From: Epiperipatus broadwayi
Taxonomy: Eukaryota; Onychophora; Udeonychophora; Euonychophora; Peripatidae
Assembly (NCBI GenBank): GCA_028023455.1
Contig: JAQFVV010006272.1
Location: 583,501 to 647,500, forward strand
Direction of reading: 5' to 3'
Length of the DNA: 64,000 nucleotides
Shown one piece after another: positions 1 through 11,602 of this stretch (the stretch's first letter is position 1; each line of letters begins with the position of its first letter). The notes beneath the pieces are model-generated. The model was not told where the DNA came from. It did no database searches and was given only the letters and a program-made list of their open reading frames with translations. The translations under genes were made by a program, and so were the position numbers.

Positions 1-760
1 TGTTTTTATAAATAATGCTTTAGAGCTTTGGGAAATATTGGAAGAGATATCAGATGAAAATTGTAAATATGCACTAAAGATAAATTCTGAAAAAACTAAT
101 ACAATATTTGATTTTTGAAAAAGAAATAAAGATTGATAATCATGAATTAGAAGAAGATAATAACTACAATATCTCAGTCAGATTACTAATATAAAAAGAT
201 AATGGATGAAATCAGTCATGAAATTAAACTTGGAGTGTTTTAAAAGAAAAGTTTCTTATGTGTTTAAAAAGGAAGATTTTTAATAGATGTTTTTTACCAG
301 TTCTTACTTATTAATCATAACTTGAACATTTAATGAAAGAGTAATTAAGAGATTTTAGACTCCTCAATAAAGTATGAAGAAACATATGTTAAGAATAAGA
401 AGAAGAGATGAAAAACAAAATACATGGATGAGAGAATTAACAGCTATCACTGACATCATGAAACAATTAAGAAATTGAAAAGGGGATGGACTGAACATAT
501 TGATAGAACAGATAATAATACATGGACATTTGAAGTTGTAAGCTAGATCTCAAGAGATTATAGAAGATCTAGCAAATGGCCTCACATGAGATAGATAAAT
601 TAAATAAAAAATTGCTGATGTTTTATGGGAAAAGAAACTTGGAATTGGATTAAAGTTGGAGAGATCTTCATCCTGCAATGGATTGATAATGTTTGAAAAT
701 AACTATGATTATTTTAAATTAAACCAGTTTTCTCTTAATTTTTTCTTTATAATATTAATA
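1..760 (+). mobile_element. RTE-type LINE, 3' end (decayed)
   Basis: Broken reading frames match the C-terminal part of RTE-clade reverse transcriptases. Near the left edge, ALELWEILEEISDEN...KYALKINSEKTN resembles the stretch after the RT active site (family form EELQ.ML..L...S...GLKIN..KTK). At about 495-545, W-TEHIDRTDNNTWTFEV resembles the family W.GHV.R..DNRWT..V block. At 660-700 the frame FILQWIDN followed by a stop matches the usual RTE C-terminus (AYIQQWIDNG-stop). Several stops and frameshifts show it is dead. The element continues beyond the left edge, so its 5' part is not visible. The open frame at 656-943 runs through this end into a SINE and is not a gene. Confidence 0.8.
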
Positions 761-821
761 ATGAAAAAATTAATGTATTTGACTTATAATGAAATAATTT
801 TGCTAGTTTGTGCAGTAAATC

Positions 822-944
822 TTTTTTTTTTCTTTTTTTTTCCATATGTCATAGCATCATCCGAGACGCGAACCCATGCCCGTCTGCAACCAACTACTTG
901 CTTGCAAGGCCGGTGCGACAACCTCTCGGTTAACAATGCTTGAC
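822..944 (-). repeat. tRNA-derived SINE or tRNA retropseudogene with 14-bp target-site duplications
   Basis: On the minus strand the unit can fold like a tRNA. The 7-bp acceptor stem is GCATTGT/ATGATGC, the box A-like part is TAACCGAGAGGTTG (Leu/Ser type), and the T arm ATGGG-TTCGCGT-CTCGG holds a box B-like GGTTCGCGTCT. It is followed by an A-rich tail (the T-run at 822-841 on the + strand). The 14-mer TTGTGCAGTAAATC occurs at 808-821 and again at 945-958, which is a clean target-site duplication. The promoter-containing tRNA head, A tail and duplication identify an RNA retroposed by LINE machinery, not a functional tRNA gene. It sits about 60 bp past an RTE LINE end; RTE enzymes could be its partner, but that is inference. 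Confidence 0.85.
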
Positions 945-958
945 TTGTGCAGTAAATC

Positions 959-1717
959 ATGACTTTACTACAATCTGAAAAATTATTTTGCTTTTGTAGA
1001 ACTCATAGTTTCATGTAATCACATAGTTTTTATATAATTATAAAAAATATAATTTACCATTTAATTGAATATTGTTATTGTAAATTAGTCAGATATGTTA
1101 ATACATGTGCAGACAATATTTTAAAACTCTGAATTAGAATTATGTATATATCTTAGAATTACTTTTATCATCATATTTCTTATCTGAATTTTTTTTTTTT
1201 AGATTAATACATTAATTTGTCATTTCATTATTCTTTCTATATACTTTTGAGTTGGATTTTTATGATATTTTTTTAGCCATTTGGGGGTGGGGGGTGGGGG
1301 GATTTGGTCATATTTATTCTACAACCTGTTTTGGCTTTCTATTGTTATATGACTCTTGTATGTATTCATACAAAATCAATTATTTTAAATCTCTCTTCCA
1401 TACTGGTTCCTGTATTTATCATTCATTAGATCATATGTTTATTCTATTTCTGTTTCTCTGTAATTTTTTTATAAATCTTTTAATCACATCCATTTTCAGC
1501 CTTTATTTTATATTTATAACTTACACTTATTATTTAAATTTTAGATCCATACAGCTAATTTTTATATATTCTGTATTATTGACTTTATTTCAAAATATTG
1601 TATTTATGGAACTTATTGTCTAATATGTTGCTATTATTTTAATATTTACCCTTTGATTATAAATAACTTTTTAACTAAATATTATTATACCTAAATATTA
1701 TAACAAAAGCAAAAATT
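959..1717. other. AT-rich spacer with a G-run
   Basis: No gene or recognisable element. A G-rich tract at 1283-1301 (runs of 5, 6 and 6 G separated by single T) stands out. The open frame at 1252-1623 is low-complexity, hydrophobic by AT bias, and unsupported. Confidence 0.5.
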
Positions 1718-2100
1718 TTTATACAGTAATGCCATTCAGTGCAAGCCAGAGTAATCAATGCATGCAAAAAGGTTTATGCATAAAATTCTTATCTAATGTT
1801 TCTCATTCAATATCCCCAGACTAGTTTCAAACTTATGGCATCTATCAGTGAGCAGCCTTGGATATTGATCTCAACTGCACCTAGATCTTAAGTCTTAGGA
1901 TATAATGCAATACCCCAGAAGCCATCTTTTACTTTTTAGTTAACTGTAAAGCTACAAGTCCAAAATGAAAGCACAATAATGTTTTCAATCCAAGCTCATT
2001 CACTTGCATAGTCATAGAGATCTAAACCCAGTTCAGCATCTATACACTTTGGTCTCTTTGGGTTCTTTAATAACTATAGTCATCATCATCCTGGTTGGCA
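1718..2100. repeat. Foldback element, partial copy
   Basis: This stretch repeats the arm of the neighbouring foldback element: the segments ACAGTAATGCCAT, CAGAGTAATCAATG, CAATATCCCCAGACTAG and ATCAGTGAG occur in the same order as at 2180-2330 and 8750-8885. It carries one arm plus internal sequence (AGATCTTAAG, GTTAACTGTAAAGC) but no second arm, so it is a truncated or partly deleted copy next to a fuller one. Confidence 0.7.
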
Positions 2101-2107
2101 GAATTAA

Positions 2108-2672
2108 ACCACTAATTATCATCTGATCACCATTCCCTATGCTTACACAAGCTGTTATAACAGTGGCAAAACTCTCCATACAGTAATGCCATCAAGCGTA
2201 AGTCAGAGTAATCAATACTTGACAGGAAATTTGTGCACAAAATCCCTATCTAGTGCATACTCATCAAATATACTCAGACTAGTTTTTATCTTGTGGCTTT
2301 CATCCATGAGCATCTATATCTTAGAATCTAATGCAACCCTCCAGGAAAATGTTATTGTGTTTTCAATTTGAACTCGTAGCTTTATAGTTAACTAAAAAAG
2401 TAAAAGGTGGCTGCTGGCGGGTTTGCCTTAGATCATAAGATCTAGGTGCAGTCCTCTCAGACCAAAGGCTCCTCACTGATAAAAGCCACAAGTGAGAAAC
2501 TAGTCTGGGGATATTGGATGAGGAGACACTAGATAGGAATATTATCCACAAACTTTCTTGCACTCATTGATTACTCTGTCTTGCACTAGGTGGCACTACT
2601 GTGTGGAGAGTTTTGCCTCGATTATAACAGCTTGTCTAAGTATAAAGAATTGCAATCATATGATGTTTAGTG
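2108..2672. repeat. Foldback element with long terminal inverted repeats
   Basis: The left arm (about 2108-2300) is the inverse of the right arm (about 2460-2672). Matching segments include CAAGCTGTTATAA, GGCAAAACTCTCC, AGAGTAATCAAT and CCCAGACTAGTTT with their complements. The internal 150-200 bp include GTTAACTAAAAAAG and AGATCTAGGTGCAG. There is no transposase frame; the short frames at 2186-2371 and 2363-2563 are the two arms read on opposite strands. The same family recurs at 8730-9198. It is a non-autonomous foldback/MITE-like element of unknown source. Confidence 0.8.
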
Positions 2673-3339
2673 ATTTAATACTTAAATACTATTGTAATTG
2701 TTTCACATTGTCTTTTTTTTCTATGTAAATATTTAATTTTTGCATATTTATCTAAACACAACTTTATCCTTTATTTAACAATTTTTTAATTATTCATTTG
2801 ATATTCCCTTTACTATTAACATTCCCACACTATGTCAGGAATATCACTACACAATAATTTTACTATGCATATTTTTAATATTATCAGAGATCATAACAAC
2901 TCTGCTTACAATCTTCTATGGGATATATATGCATTATTTTTAATATGAAATTTAAAATGTTAATACAAAGTGAAAAGATTATGTACCATTTATGTCAAGT
3001 ATTTCAACATTCAGTTTAAACAGTTCCATTCCATTGAAAACATGAGCTAGAAATCATTTTTAAAACACTTTAGTTCTCATAATATTTTATCTTTAAAAAT
3101 TGTTCATTTGATATTCAAGCATTAGACTGTGTGATATATTTAGTCAATATCGATATAAATAGATTTCTAAAGACTATATGAACATATTTAAGTAAAAACA
3201 ATGTAAACACATTTACATTTTTAAGATACTTTTTTTATAATAATTTATATTTTGAGCAGTAAAAATAATATTTTAATTATCTTTTGAATTCAATAATTAA
3301 AATTGATAGTTTTTAATGATATGTCCACCCTATCTATTT
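2673..3339. other. AT-rich sequence, nothing recognised
   Basis: Short homopolymer runs and AT-rich unique sequence only. I see no gene, repeat or structured element. Confidence 0.4.
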
Positions 3340-4140
3340 ATTTACAATTGAACAAAATTCGAGCTTATTAAAACAATATTTTGAATTTTAAAAATAGAAA
3401 GACTTCTGATTCTAATGAAATACATGAAGTTTCAAAATATAATAGTGATATATTAACTTCAAAACTATTGTCATTCTTCAGAAATATATAAACAATGTTA
3501 TGTCATCTGATCATAAGAGTGTTTCTATTATTCCAATCTATAAAAATAATAGGTATAGAATACACTATAGTAATTATTGTCATCTCTTGCAATAATAGTG
3601 TCAATTACTGAGATTGAATGCTATGAATATGACCATCTAGGCTGAAAGCATTGCTCAGCTATTTATTATTAAAAAAAAAATTTTCTGAAATTGAATGGAT
3701 GCTTATCATAGAATTACAGCAATTATTATGAATTATAACAAAGATACTTCTAAGTTTTTTGATGAATAGGTTGTTTCTATAATAAATGAATTGTTAGCAG
3801 AAATTAAATGTGGTGTTAGAGATTCAAGAAGTAAAGACAAAGTTTTGATGCCAAATAAATATAAAAATATTCAGAGGAGTGATTAATATGTTGCTTTTAC
3901 TGATTTTATCCTAATATTAACACAACAACTTGGTATCACTATACAAAATGTATTGATTACCCACTGAAGCTATATGATGGAATGAGAAGAAATTTATTAC
4001 TGTTTAAAAAAAATCTGAGTAATATGCAGTGAAAATTGATGTTAAGTACAAATGGGTACTAATTCCAGCTTTGTTTTTCATTTTTATGAAAATACCTTTT
4101 AGAACTACATATACGAAACTCAAAGTGCAATAAAGGTTTT
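3340..4140 (+). mobile_element. LINE reverse-transcriptase fragment (decayed)
   Basis: Frames here align with the early RT domain of a LINE. GKA.DSNGIHAEVFKYNSDILTSKL matches the family block LKSGKAPGSDGIP.E..K.GG..L...L. SDHKSVSIIPIYKNN matches the segment before GISLLS. CGVRDSRSKDKV matches the CGFR..RST.DM segment. Frame changes and stops are frequent. It resembles the remnant at 25860-27620, which covers later parts of a related protein. No ends or target duplication were found. Confidence 0.65.
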
Positions 4141-4384
4141 GATGATGGAATTTTTAACTTGAATGAATTAAAACTAATTTATAGTTTTGGTTTCTAGATT
4201 TACAGTTATAGTGATAAATGTGTTATCTTTGCCAATTGAAATAATAACCCAAATCACCCAAATTATTATTATTATTATCATCATTATCATCATAAAATGT
4301 GTCACATCTGGTAAAATATATGTATAAATGAAATAATTTTGAAGATTTGGTTTGCAAATAATTATCAATAGAATGTAAACACAA

Positions 4385-5150
4385 ACTGAAAAGTTGTAAT
4401 TAAAGAAGATTTGAACACAGACTTTCAAGCTTCCTTCAGTTATCCACTCCATCTTATATACCCAACACATATGACCACCCACATGAAAAAGATAAGTAAT
4501 TTTCAATATGCATTATTTGTGCTGAACAAGCACCCATCAGTTGGTTCAGATTATCATCTCTTACACACGTATATAATCAGGGCTCAGTTTATATTAAGAT
4601 AGCAATTTTTCAAACTTTAATGGACAGATTACAATCTTCTTCATCCTCCAACTCTTCAGCCATCCATACCATTGAAAATCTGATGGTGGAATGTTCATTG
4701 CCTTGTTGATGCCAATGTTGTTGTTATACCCAAGTTGACTTTGTCACTCTGACATGACCTTAAATGTCCATTTAAATACATGCAGGGATCGTCATGACAG
4801 CAATATTGGTATCAACAAGTGTTTGAGCATTCTATCATCAGATTTTCAATGGTATGGATGGATGAAGAGTTGGAGTGTAGAGAAGATTAAAGTCTGTCCA
4901 TTGAAGTTTGAAAATTTGCTATCTTAATATGAACTGAACACTGATTATATATGTGTGTGGGGAGGGGGGGAGATGATGATCTGGACCAACTGATGAATTC
5001 TGTTTCAGTATGAAATATATGTATTGAAGATCATTTACCTTTTTCACATGTGTGTGGTCATGTGGTCAGTCGATATAAGATGGAGTGGATAATTGAATGA
5101 AGCAGACTTTGTGTTCAAATCCCTTTAATTACATCTTCAAGTTTCTTACT
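4385..5150. repeat. Long-arm foldback element
   Basis: A large imperfect inverted repeat with arms at about 4385-4735 and 4785-5150. Matched pairs include GAACACAGACTTTCAAGC with its complement near 5090-5145, CATGACCACCCACATG-like sequence near 5050-5065, CATCAGTTGG.TCAGATTATCATCTC against 4970-4995, and CCATACCATTGAAAATCTGATG against 4842-4863. Only about 50 bp separate the arms. No protein is encoded; the frames at 4174-4506 and 4411-4602 are arm readings. Its sequence differs from the 2108/8730 family, so this is a second foldback family. Confidence 0.8.
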
Positions 5151-6300
5151 TACAATATAGTAGTAATGATTTATATGATACAAATAAAGATGTTATGGAA
5201 TATAAATATTGACTAAAAAATATACAGAAAATGGGAATTGTTTTTCATATTGGATTAAAGCTATTAAATTGATATGTAATATTATGGAAATAGGATAACG
5301 GTTAATAGATTTGAGATTTTGGATATTATGCAAATTAGGAAATAAGAAATAAATATGACGGCTAACAAGTTTATTTTGCCTTATTGACTGACAGCTTCCT
5401 GACTTTGATAAAGAAAAACCCATGTTGCATCCCATCGCAATCGTCTTTCCACAAATATTATTTATATTCATGCATCATTTGCAATAATATGTGTGTGTAT
5501 CTGTACAAAACCCTTTTTAAAGTCATAAACTTTTTTTTGTCTTTATAAATAATTATTTTTATGTTTCAAATATTACAAGCTTAAACAAATATGTATGTTG
5601 CAATGGTTATTTATATATTTTAAAAATACAGTTATTTAAAATATGCAAAAAAAAAAAGAGACGTCTTAGTTTTGAGGGAATAGGAAAAACTTGAAAGTGT
5701 TTACTTTAATGATGGGAAATGCTTAACGTTTAAAGAGGATTTAAGTGTGACTAAAATCCAGTATGCAAAGACTGTGTGCAAATAGCACAAATGTGATCTT
5801 TTTAGACCATCTGTGAAACTTCTATAATAAAAACATTAATCTGACATTTGGTTGTTTAAGCGCTTGTTTTAAAGTAAAAGCCTCTAATTACGTTTTACTA
5901 TATTCATCTTATACTTTAAAAATGAGTTTATAAAAAATGATATACGCGTGTGTATGCGGATATTGCAAGCATGAACAAGTAAGATAATCGCATTTATATA
6001 AGATCAAACGTTTTTTTTTTTTTAAAAAAAAATATTTTTTCTACCATCAGTTAAATCTTTTTTTTTTATCTATTTACCATCCAATTCAATATTTATTTGA
6101 CACTTATTTTTTATTCACTGTATTATTTTTTATTAGACAAATGTTTTGGATTTGCTTTAAACTAGCAGCTACTGGGAAATAGTTGTTTGTTTGATTATTT
6201 AATTCTAAAAAACGATTAGAAGTGGAGATAAATATAAATAACTATTAGTAAATTGTTTAAAGTATATAGTTCTCATGAAATATTTATAATAATAATATTT
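5151..6300. other. AT-rich sequence, nothing recognised
   Basis: Contains A/T homopolymers (around 5645-5656, 6010-6040, 6055-6068) and no supported gene or element. The minus frame at 5193-5471 has no recognisable domain. Confidence 0.4.
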
Positions 6301-6309
6301 CTTAACAAG

Positions 6310-6720
6310 TCAGTGATGTCCAAGTGCCCAAGATGAGTTCAATGGTTTCATCATTCACTTGATTAAGCTACTTTTTAAAACTGGTAATTAACTCATAGTG
6401 CACACATTATGAGAGATTTGTTAGCCAAAAAAATCAATTACACAATTAGACCATCCTTCTGACTTAGTTCTGGATGATTTATGGTTATTTCCAACATTAA
6501 AAACTGTGTTGAAAGGGATGAAGATTTTTATACTATAATGGATATCCAAAGAAAATGGAACAGCTGCTCAACAATATTATTGAAAATGAGTTCTAGGTGT
6601 ACTTCCAGAAATGAGAATGTTATTTTAATTGATTTATGGATGCACAAGGTGACTATTTTGAAGATGACAGTAGCCACCAGTATACAATTTGACTGTATAT
6701 TTTATAAAGGTGCATTCCAG
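6310..6720 (+). pseudogene. mariner-type transposase relic (C-terminal half)
   Basis: Across several frames the translation follows the C-terminal half of mariner-family transposases. HSAHIMRDLLAKKIN matches the (D)NA.AH....FL.K..I segment. PS-DLV.DDLWLFPTLKTVLKG matches PPYSPDLAPCD..LFP.LK..LKG, which contains the catalytic D. FMDAQGDYFEDDSSH matches the C-terminal GDYFEGD. Frameshifts and stops rule out activity. No terminal inverted repeats were found. The open frame at 6481-6771 covers only part of the relic and reads an out-of-phase mixture. Confidence 0.7.
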
Positions 6721-7009
6721 GAATTAAATTGTCACATCTCATATCTTTATCATTATTCAATATATAAATAAACAATTACTACAGTTTAATTGAGATAAAT
6801 GCCAACTTTGACGCAAACTATTTGATAGAAGTATTTTAATATTTTTTTTCATCAGTATTTTTCAATGTTGTCTCATTAATTCTTTTTTTCCTATCTCCCA
6901 TGACCTCTTACATAACCTCCAATTTGTTAATTTTTGAATGTTGTTTTGTTATCATATACTCAATCATAAATAAATTTATTAATCTGCAGACATATTACAG
7001 CAATCCATT

Positions 7010-7760
7010 GACAGCTCTACTATCTATATTTAAGCCTTTAACATTTCTCTACTTGATAATGTGTAAATTTGTCTTTGTGTTTGCAATTAGAAGCTTATAA
7101 TCTGCATCCAGATCAGTTACTAGATATGTTTTGCACTTTCCCATAGTATCTTCTTTTATTTTATGGATGTTATAGATACTTCATATTTGTGATAATTAAA
7201 TTATTTGTATCACAACAATCTACCAGATCGTATTCAGTTAGATTATGCCTTCTCAGATTATATTTTCTAGTCACTCTATCAACTATTTCACCAACTATGG
7301 CATTCATATTACTTTGGATTATAGTCATGCCTTTATTTTTCTATTTTTGATAAAATGATAGCAATATTCCATGAAACTGTAGTATATATTTCTCTGTTCT
7401 TGTTTCACAGAGGCATAACATTGTATGATTACCCCAAGTCTATTGATAAAACTCTTATGTTCACCACATAATTTTTTTCATTTACTAACTTGTATTCTAA
7501 TAATGTTATCATGATAATGTTTTTCATTCTTCCCAGGTAATAACAAAATGACTATTCATTGCCTTGTAATCTCCTCTTCACATGTTTTTTGTATCTGCCA
7601 AACCATAATATGTACTCCACATATTTCCCATTCATGATGCATTAGTCCCATTTGTCAAATTATCTAAACTTCTGTATGCCAACTTTCATCTCCATGAGTT
7701 TCTAATATACTATTATTCCCTATTTTATTTACCTTCTCTTGCATTATATCTATTTACCAG
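7010..7760 (-). mobile_element. LINE endonuclease-domain remnant (RTE-like)
   Basis: On the minus strand the translation resembles the apurinic endonuclease domain of RTE-like LINEs. The clearest block is SNMNAIVGEIVDRVTRKYNL..HNLTEYDLVDCCDTNNLIITN, equivalent to GDWNAKVG....G..G..N..GE.L..FC..NNL.I.NT. Close by, SGCR/SDADYKLLIANTKT matches SD H.LL.A. Upstream, weaker pieces resemble the N-terminal TKWTG...YYSG part. The conserved His of the SDH motif is replaced (Asp-Ala-Asp). Frame breaks show decay. Confidence 0.65.
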
Positions 7761-8729
7761 TATCCAATTGTTTGATACTATTTGGATTGCCAATCGGGAA
7801 TGTAATTCTTGATTATCTTCGTCATCATCTCCCATCACAACCACTCTCATTGCTCTTTGGGAATTTAATGAGATAATAGAATTTCAAGCCTTTCCACTTT
7901 GTGCCTGGCCAAATACTACTCTGCTATGCATTCTTTTTTTTAAAATCACAATCCATGCTTAATTATTTTCTCATCAATTTTAACCAAGGTCATTCTGCTA
8001 ATATAGTTTGAACAGACTTCATGCACTTAAGTATTGGACATTTTCCATATTGCTGACAAGTGAAATATCTATCAGATTCTGTCATCTAATTAAGCCTACA
8101 ATTAAGTGCATGTTTCGGGATATGGTCATTCTCATGCAGTTCAGAGGTAGTCAATTCATTGATCCATTTTGACTTATATAAAGATGCCAAGATATAAGAG
8201 AAAGATTCTAAATAAAGTCCATGCTTTAATGGATTAAAAAAAATTATTTAACTTAATAAAATAGATGAATTTAGTCTTCCTCCTTTGTGAGTTTAAATAT
8301 TATTTAATACCTACAAAATTGCTAATATACTAAACAAAATAGGCATCAAAATTTAGAAATTTCATATTTAGTTAATAAAAGGTCACATAAGTACTATAAT
8401 AAAACATATCAAGAATATATAAAATATTATAATGATAAAATTTAAACAATTAGAAAAATAATTATTGTAACATGTAAACTGATAGAACTGAAATAGATAT
8501 TGAGATACGTAAATAAGTTGAGGCTTTGAAATAAAAAAAATAAAAAAATGAATATTTGTTATAATATAAATAATGTTAAAGCATTTAACAACGGAACAAG
8601 TTTGAATTTGTAATAAAGAAAATTTATTTAAAGATGAGCACTTTCAATACCAAATGGTATTATAATCTTATCATTATGTGACTAAAGGAATCACATGATC
8701 ACTATTTCTTATGCTAGCACATAACTGTT
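7761..8729. other. AT-rich sequence, nothing recognised
   Basis: No coding or structured feature beyond poly-A/T tracts was identified. Confidence 0.35.
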
Positions 8730-9198
8730 ATTAAAACAGGCAAAACTCTCCATACAGTAGTGCCACTCAGTGCCAACCAGAGTAATCAATGGATGCCAGA
8801 AGGCTTGTGCATAAAATCCCCATCTAGTGCCTACTCATCCAATATCCCCAGACTAGTTTCTGGCTTGTGGTCTTTATCAGTGAGGACCCATATGACTATA
8901 TAAGCTATTGAGCTTAGATTGAAAATATTATTGTTTTCAATTTTATTCTCATAGTTTTGTAGTTAAGTAGAGATAAAAGGTGGCTGCTGGAGGGTTGCAT
9001 TAGATCCTAAGATCTAGGTGCAATGCTCTCAGATCCAAAGCTCCTCATTGATAAAGGCCACAAGCCAGATACTAATCTGGGGATATTGGATGAGTAGGCA
9101 CTAGATGGGGATTTTATGCACAAGCCTTCTGGCATTCATTGATTACTCTGGTTGGCACTGAATGGCACTACTGTATGAAGAGTTTTGCCTGTTTTAAT
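8730..9198. repeat. Foldback element, full copy with ~160-bp inverted arms
   Basis: The left arm starts ATTAAAACAGGCAAAACTC (from 8730) and the right arm ends with its complement (to 9198). Arms of about 165 and 150 bp match closely: CAGTGCCAACCAGAGTAATC, CTTGTGCATAAAATCCCC, CTAGTGCCTACTCATCCAAT and CCCAGACTAGTTTCTGGC all have inverse partners. The 150-bp interior carries AGATCCTAAGATCTAGGTGC. No coding sequence. The 12-mer TGACTAAAGGAA occurs at 8679-8690 and again at 9197-9208, but the left one is 40 bp outside the arm, so it is not a clear target duplication. Confidence 0.85.
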
Positions 9199-9329
9199 GA
9201 CTAAAGGAAGTTGAGATCTAGATTTAAAGTTACTTTTGAATATTAAATAATAGATTATCATAAAATTGAATTTTTCAGAGTAGATTTACATACTAATGAC
9301 AAAAGTGGTCATTACAGGTGCCATTTTTT

Positions 9330-11270
9330 AGAAAGAGGGGTAGTAATTTCTTTTTACTGATGGCATGATGATCTTTAGCTATTGACTATGCCTCCTTCAC
9401 CTTTCTCTTTCTGTCATCTCTTTCAGAACAAGATGTCAGCCATAGAGAGATCAAAGTCTTGGCCTGACTGCAACTCATGATCCAGGTAAATAGAAGAGTA
9501 GCCATTGCTTTTCTTGGCTTGGTTGTACAGATTAATTATGCTGGGAAAGTCTTGTAAATAAATTAGCTTGAGTTTCACCATAGTAAGTCTTCAAGCATTT
9601 GATTCTTTGCAATTAATTTTGTACACAATCTGATGTGAAACTTCTCTAGATATTCTGTCTTTTGAATTATTTAATAATTTATTTAAAATATGGAGATAAG
9701 TAAAAACTGATATTGTATTTATTGGTACAAGACCATTTTATATTATCAAGTTGAATGTTTGTAGGGTGTAAGATTTTGTTATAAAAATTAGCAATAATTG
9801 CAGTTATTTTTTTAGAATTGTTTTTAATGTTGATTAGGTATTTAGTATATAGACTGATGTTTCTCCTCTGATCTGCCTCGAATTTGCACAGCTTTAAGTT
9901 TCTATGGAGAAAACATTTCAGAGTGGCAAATTTATGGGAGAAAATAATATTAGAGACCTAGGGCATATGGCAATTCTTACATTTAATGGTTTTAAAATCA
10001 TCCTATAATTTAAAACATTGTCCTGTCTAATGATATCTAAATCTAAAAAATTTTTGTTGTGCAAGAGTTCATCTTCCTTCTTTATGGTTGGAGATACTGA
10101 TTTTACTAATAGTTTTTTTATTAGCACATATAAAAGTATGATCCACATATATGGATTATAAGACTGTATTATACAGACACTCACATTTTGGAAGAATCAA
10201 ATTCTCAAATTTGAATGGTTACAAACTACAGGCAACTTCACTGAAAGGGAGCCCCATAGATCAGCCATGATTCATTTTATATATTTTGTAATTAATTGAT
10301 ATGATTATTTAATCACTAATCCAATTTAATGTGTCTATAATAAAGTTTTTTTCCTTGATGTTATACTTGATTTGCTATAAAAATCCTCCCATGATATTAA
10401 TAGATTCATAATGAAGAACAGAGCCATTCAATTCCTTAATCACCAGATAGACAATTTTGCAGCTATTATCAATTTTAAGATTTGGAACTTTTCAATAAAT
10501 TCATATGAAGATTTCAATCTATATGAACCAAAACGAGGACATCTATGAGTCAAGCAGCAATAAGTTTAGATGCATAGTAAAAGTATGAGCCACCAAAGTC
10601 AACAAGTAGTCAAAGCAGGAATTTTTCCTTGTGCAGCTTTATATTTGCAAATATTCTAGGAACAATGGCAGCAGAGCTTTGCTTGGACTTGATGTTTTCT
10701 AAGAATTAAAGCAACAAATTTATCTTTTCTTATCTTTAAATTATAATTTCTTACTTTGGAAAAATGCAAACTACCAATTTTCTGGCTAATTTTAAAGTCA
10801 GACTCTTGCTGTTCTAAGAACACAAGTCTATTATCCTTATCTTCATTCAGGTAAATAAGGTCTTTCTCTGTAATAAAATTTCTAATGCACTTAATATAAG
10901 ACCAGAAATTGTTTTAGCTTTCAGTATGTATTTCAAAAAATTAGAAGACTTTTTTATAACTCTTTTTTTCTCTGAGTTGTTTTCATATTTAGACTCAAAA
11001 TCAGCTACTTTTTCCATTTCAGGATAGCATCATTCATTACCTACAAATCTGAATTCACAATTTAAAATTTTTATCAGCTACCTCAGAAAGTTCAACATTT
11101 GTAAGGTTGACCCAATTTTTAACGCTAGTGAGATTGGGAGATTAGGATCCGCACGGTTCTGTTTTTCAGTCAAAAAGTTAATCTTCTTAGAATATTTTCT
11201 TTTTATCATGGTAGTGATCTGGTTGCACTTTATGGGGAGATGTTCAGGAGCCGTTTATTAAAATGCTATA
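9330..11270 (-). mobile_element. Penelope-like element PLE-A (decayed, antisense to the receptor gene)
   Basis: Read on the minus strand from about 11270 down to 9330, the pieces occur in PLE order: PRIFANIKLHKEK (the family LPKLHK motif) near 10660-10620; YVDHTFICANKK (the RT YVDDTF box with the second Asp changed to His) near 10140-10110; FLDLDI (the usual PFLDV) near 10040; and a GIY-YIG endonuclease relic VYKINCKESNA...HELQSGQDFDLSMADIL near 9620-9400. Its spacing matches the family's Y.I.C..C...YIG...H.L..GH.FD....I. Stops and frameshifts are frequent, so it is inactive. Confidence 0.75.
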
Positions 11271-11602
11271 GGGTTTTTCCTTCTTTTATTGGCCTTGAAT
11301 GCAGAAAAACAGGATAAAAGTTTTTTTAGAATGAATATTTATAGAGCAAATGAAAAATATAATTCATGGCAAAAAAGAAGTAGACATTTAAAAGCAAATA
11401 AAAATTATAATGTCAAAACTTTATACATTGCAATTAAATCAGGCAGAAAGTCATCTAAATTATATCAAAGAATAAATAAATATAAACAGCTTTATCAAAT
11501 TAAAGCTTATAAATAACTAATTTAAAACATATATGAATAAACTTATGTAAAAAAAGTATATTTTTTAAAAATATTGAATAAAGTTTTTTTTTTTTTTTTC
11601 AG
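11271..11602 (+). other. Intron sequence before the first visible receptor exon
   Basis: AT-rich sequence ending in a strong splice acceptor: a T tract at 11584-11599 followed by CAG (11600-11602). The 75-codon frame at 11289-11516 is lysine-rich from AT bias and has no recognisable domain. Confidence 0.6.

Noticed and set aside
822-944. Functional tRNA gene
   Set aside because: The A-rich tail and flanking 14-bp duplications show retroposition; the D arm is also poor.
8679-9208. TGACTAAAGGAA as target-site duplication of the 8730 foldback
   Set aside because: The left copy is 40 bp away from the arm end, and the 2108 copy suggests the true terminal sequence extends outwards, so the match may be coincidental.
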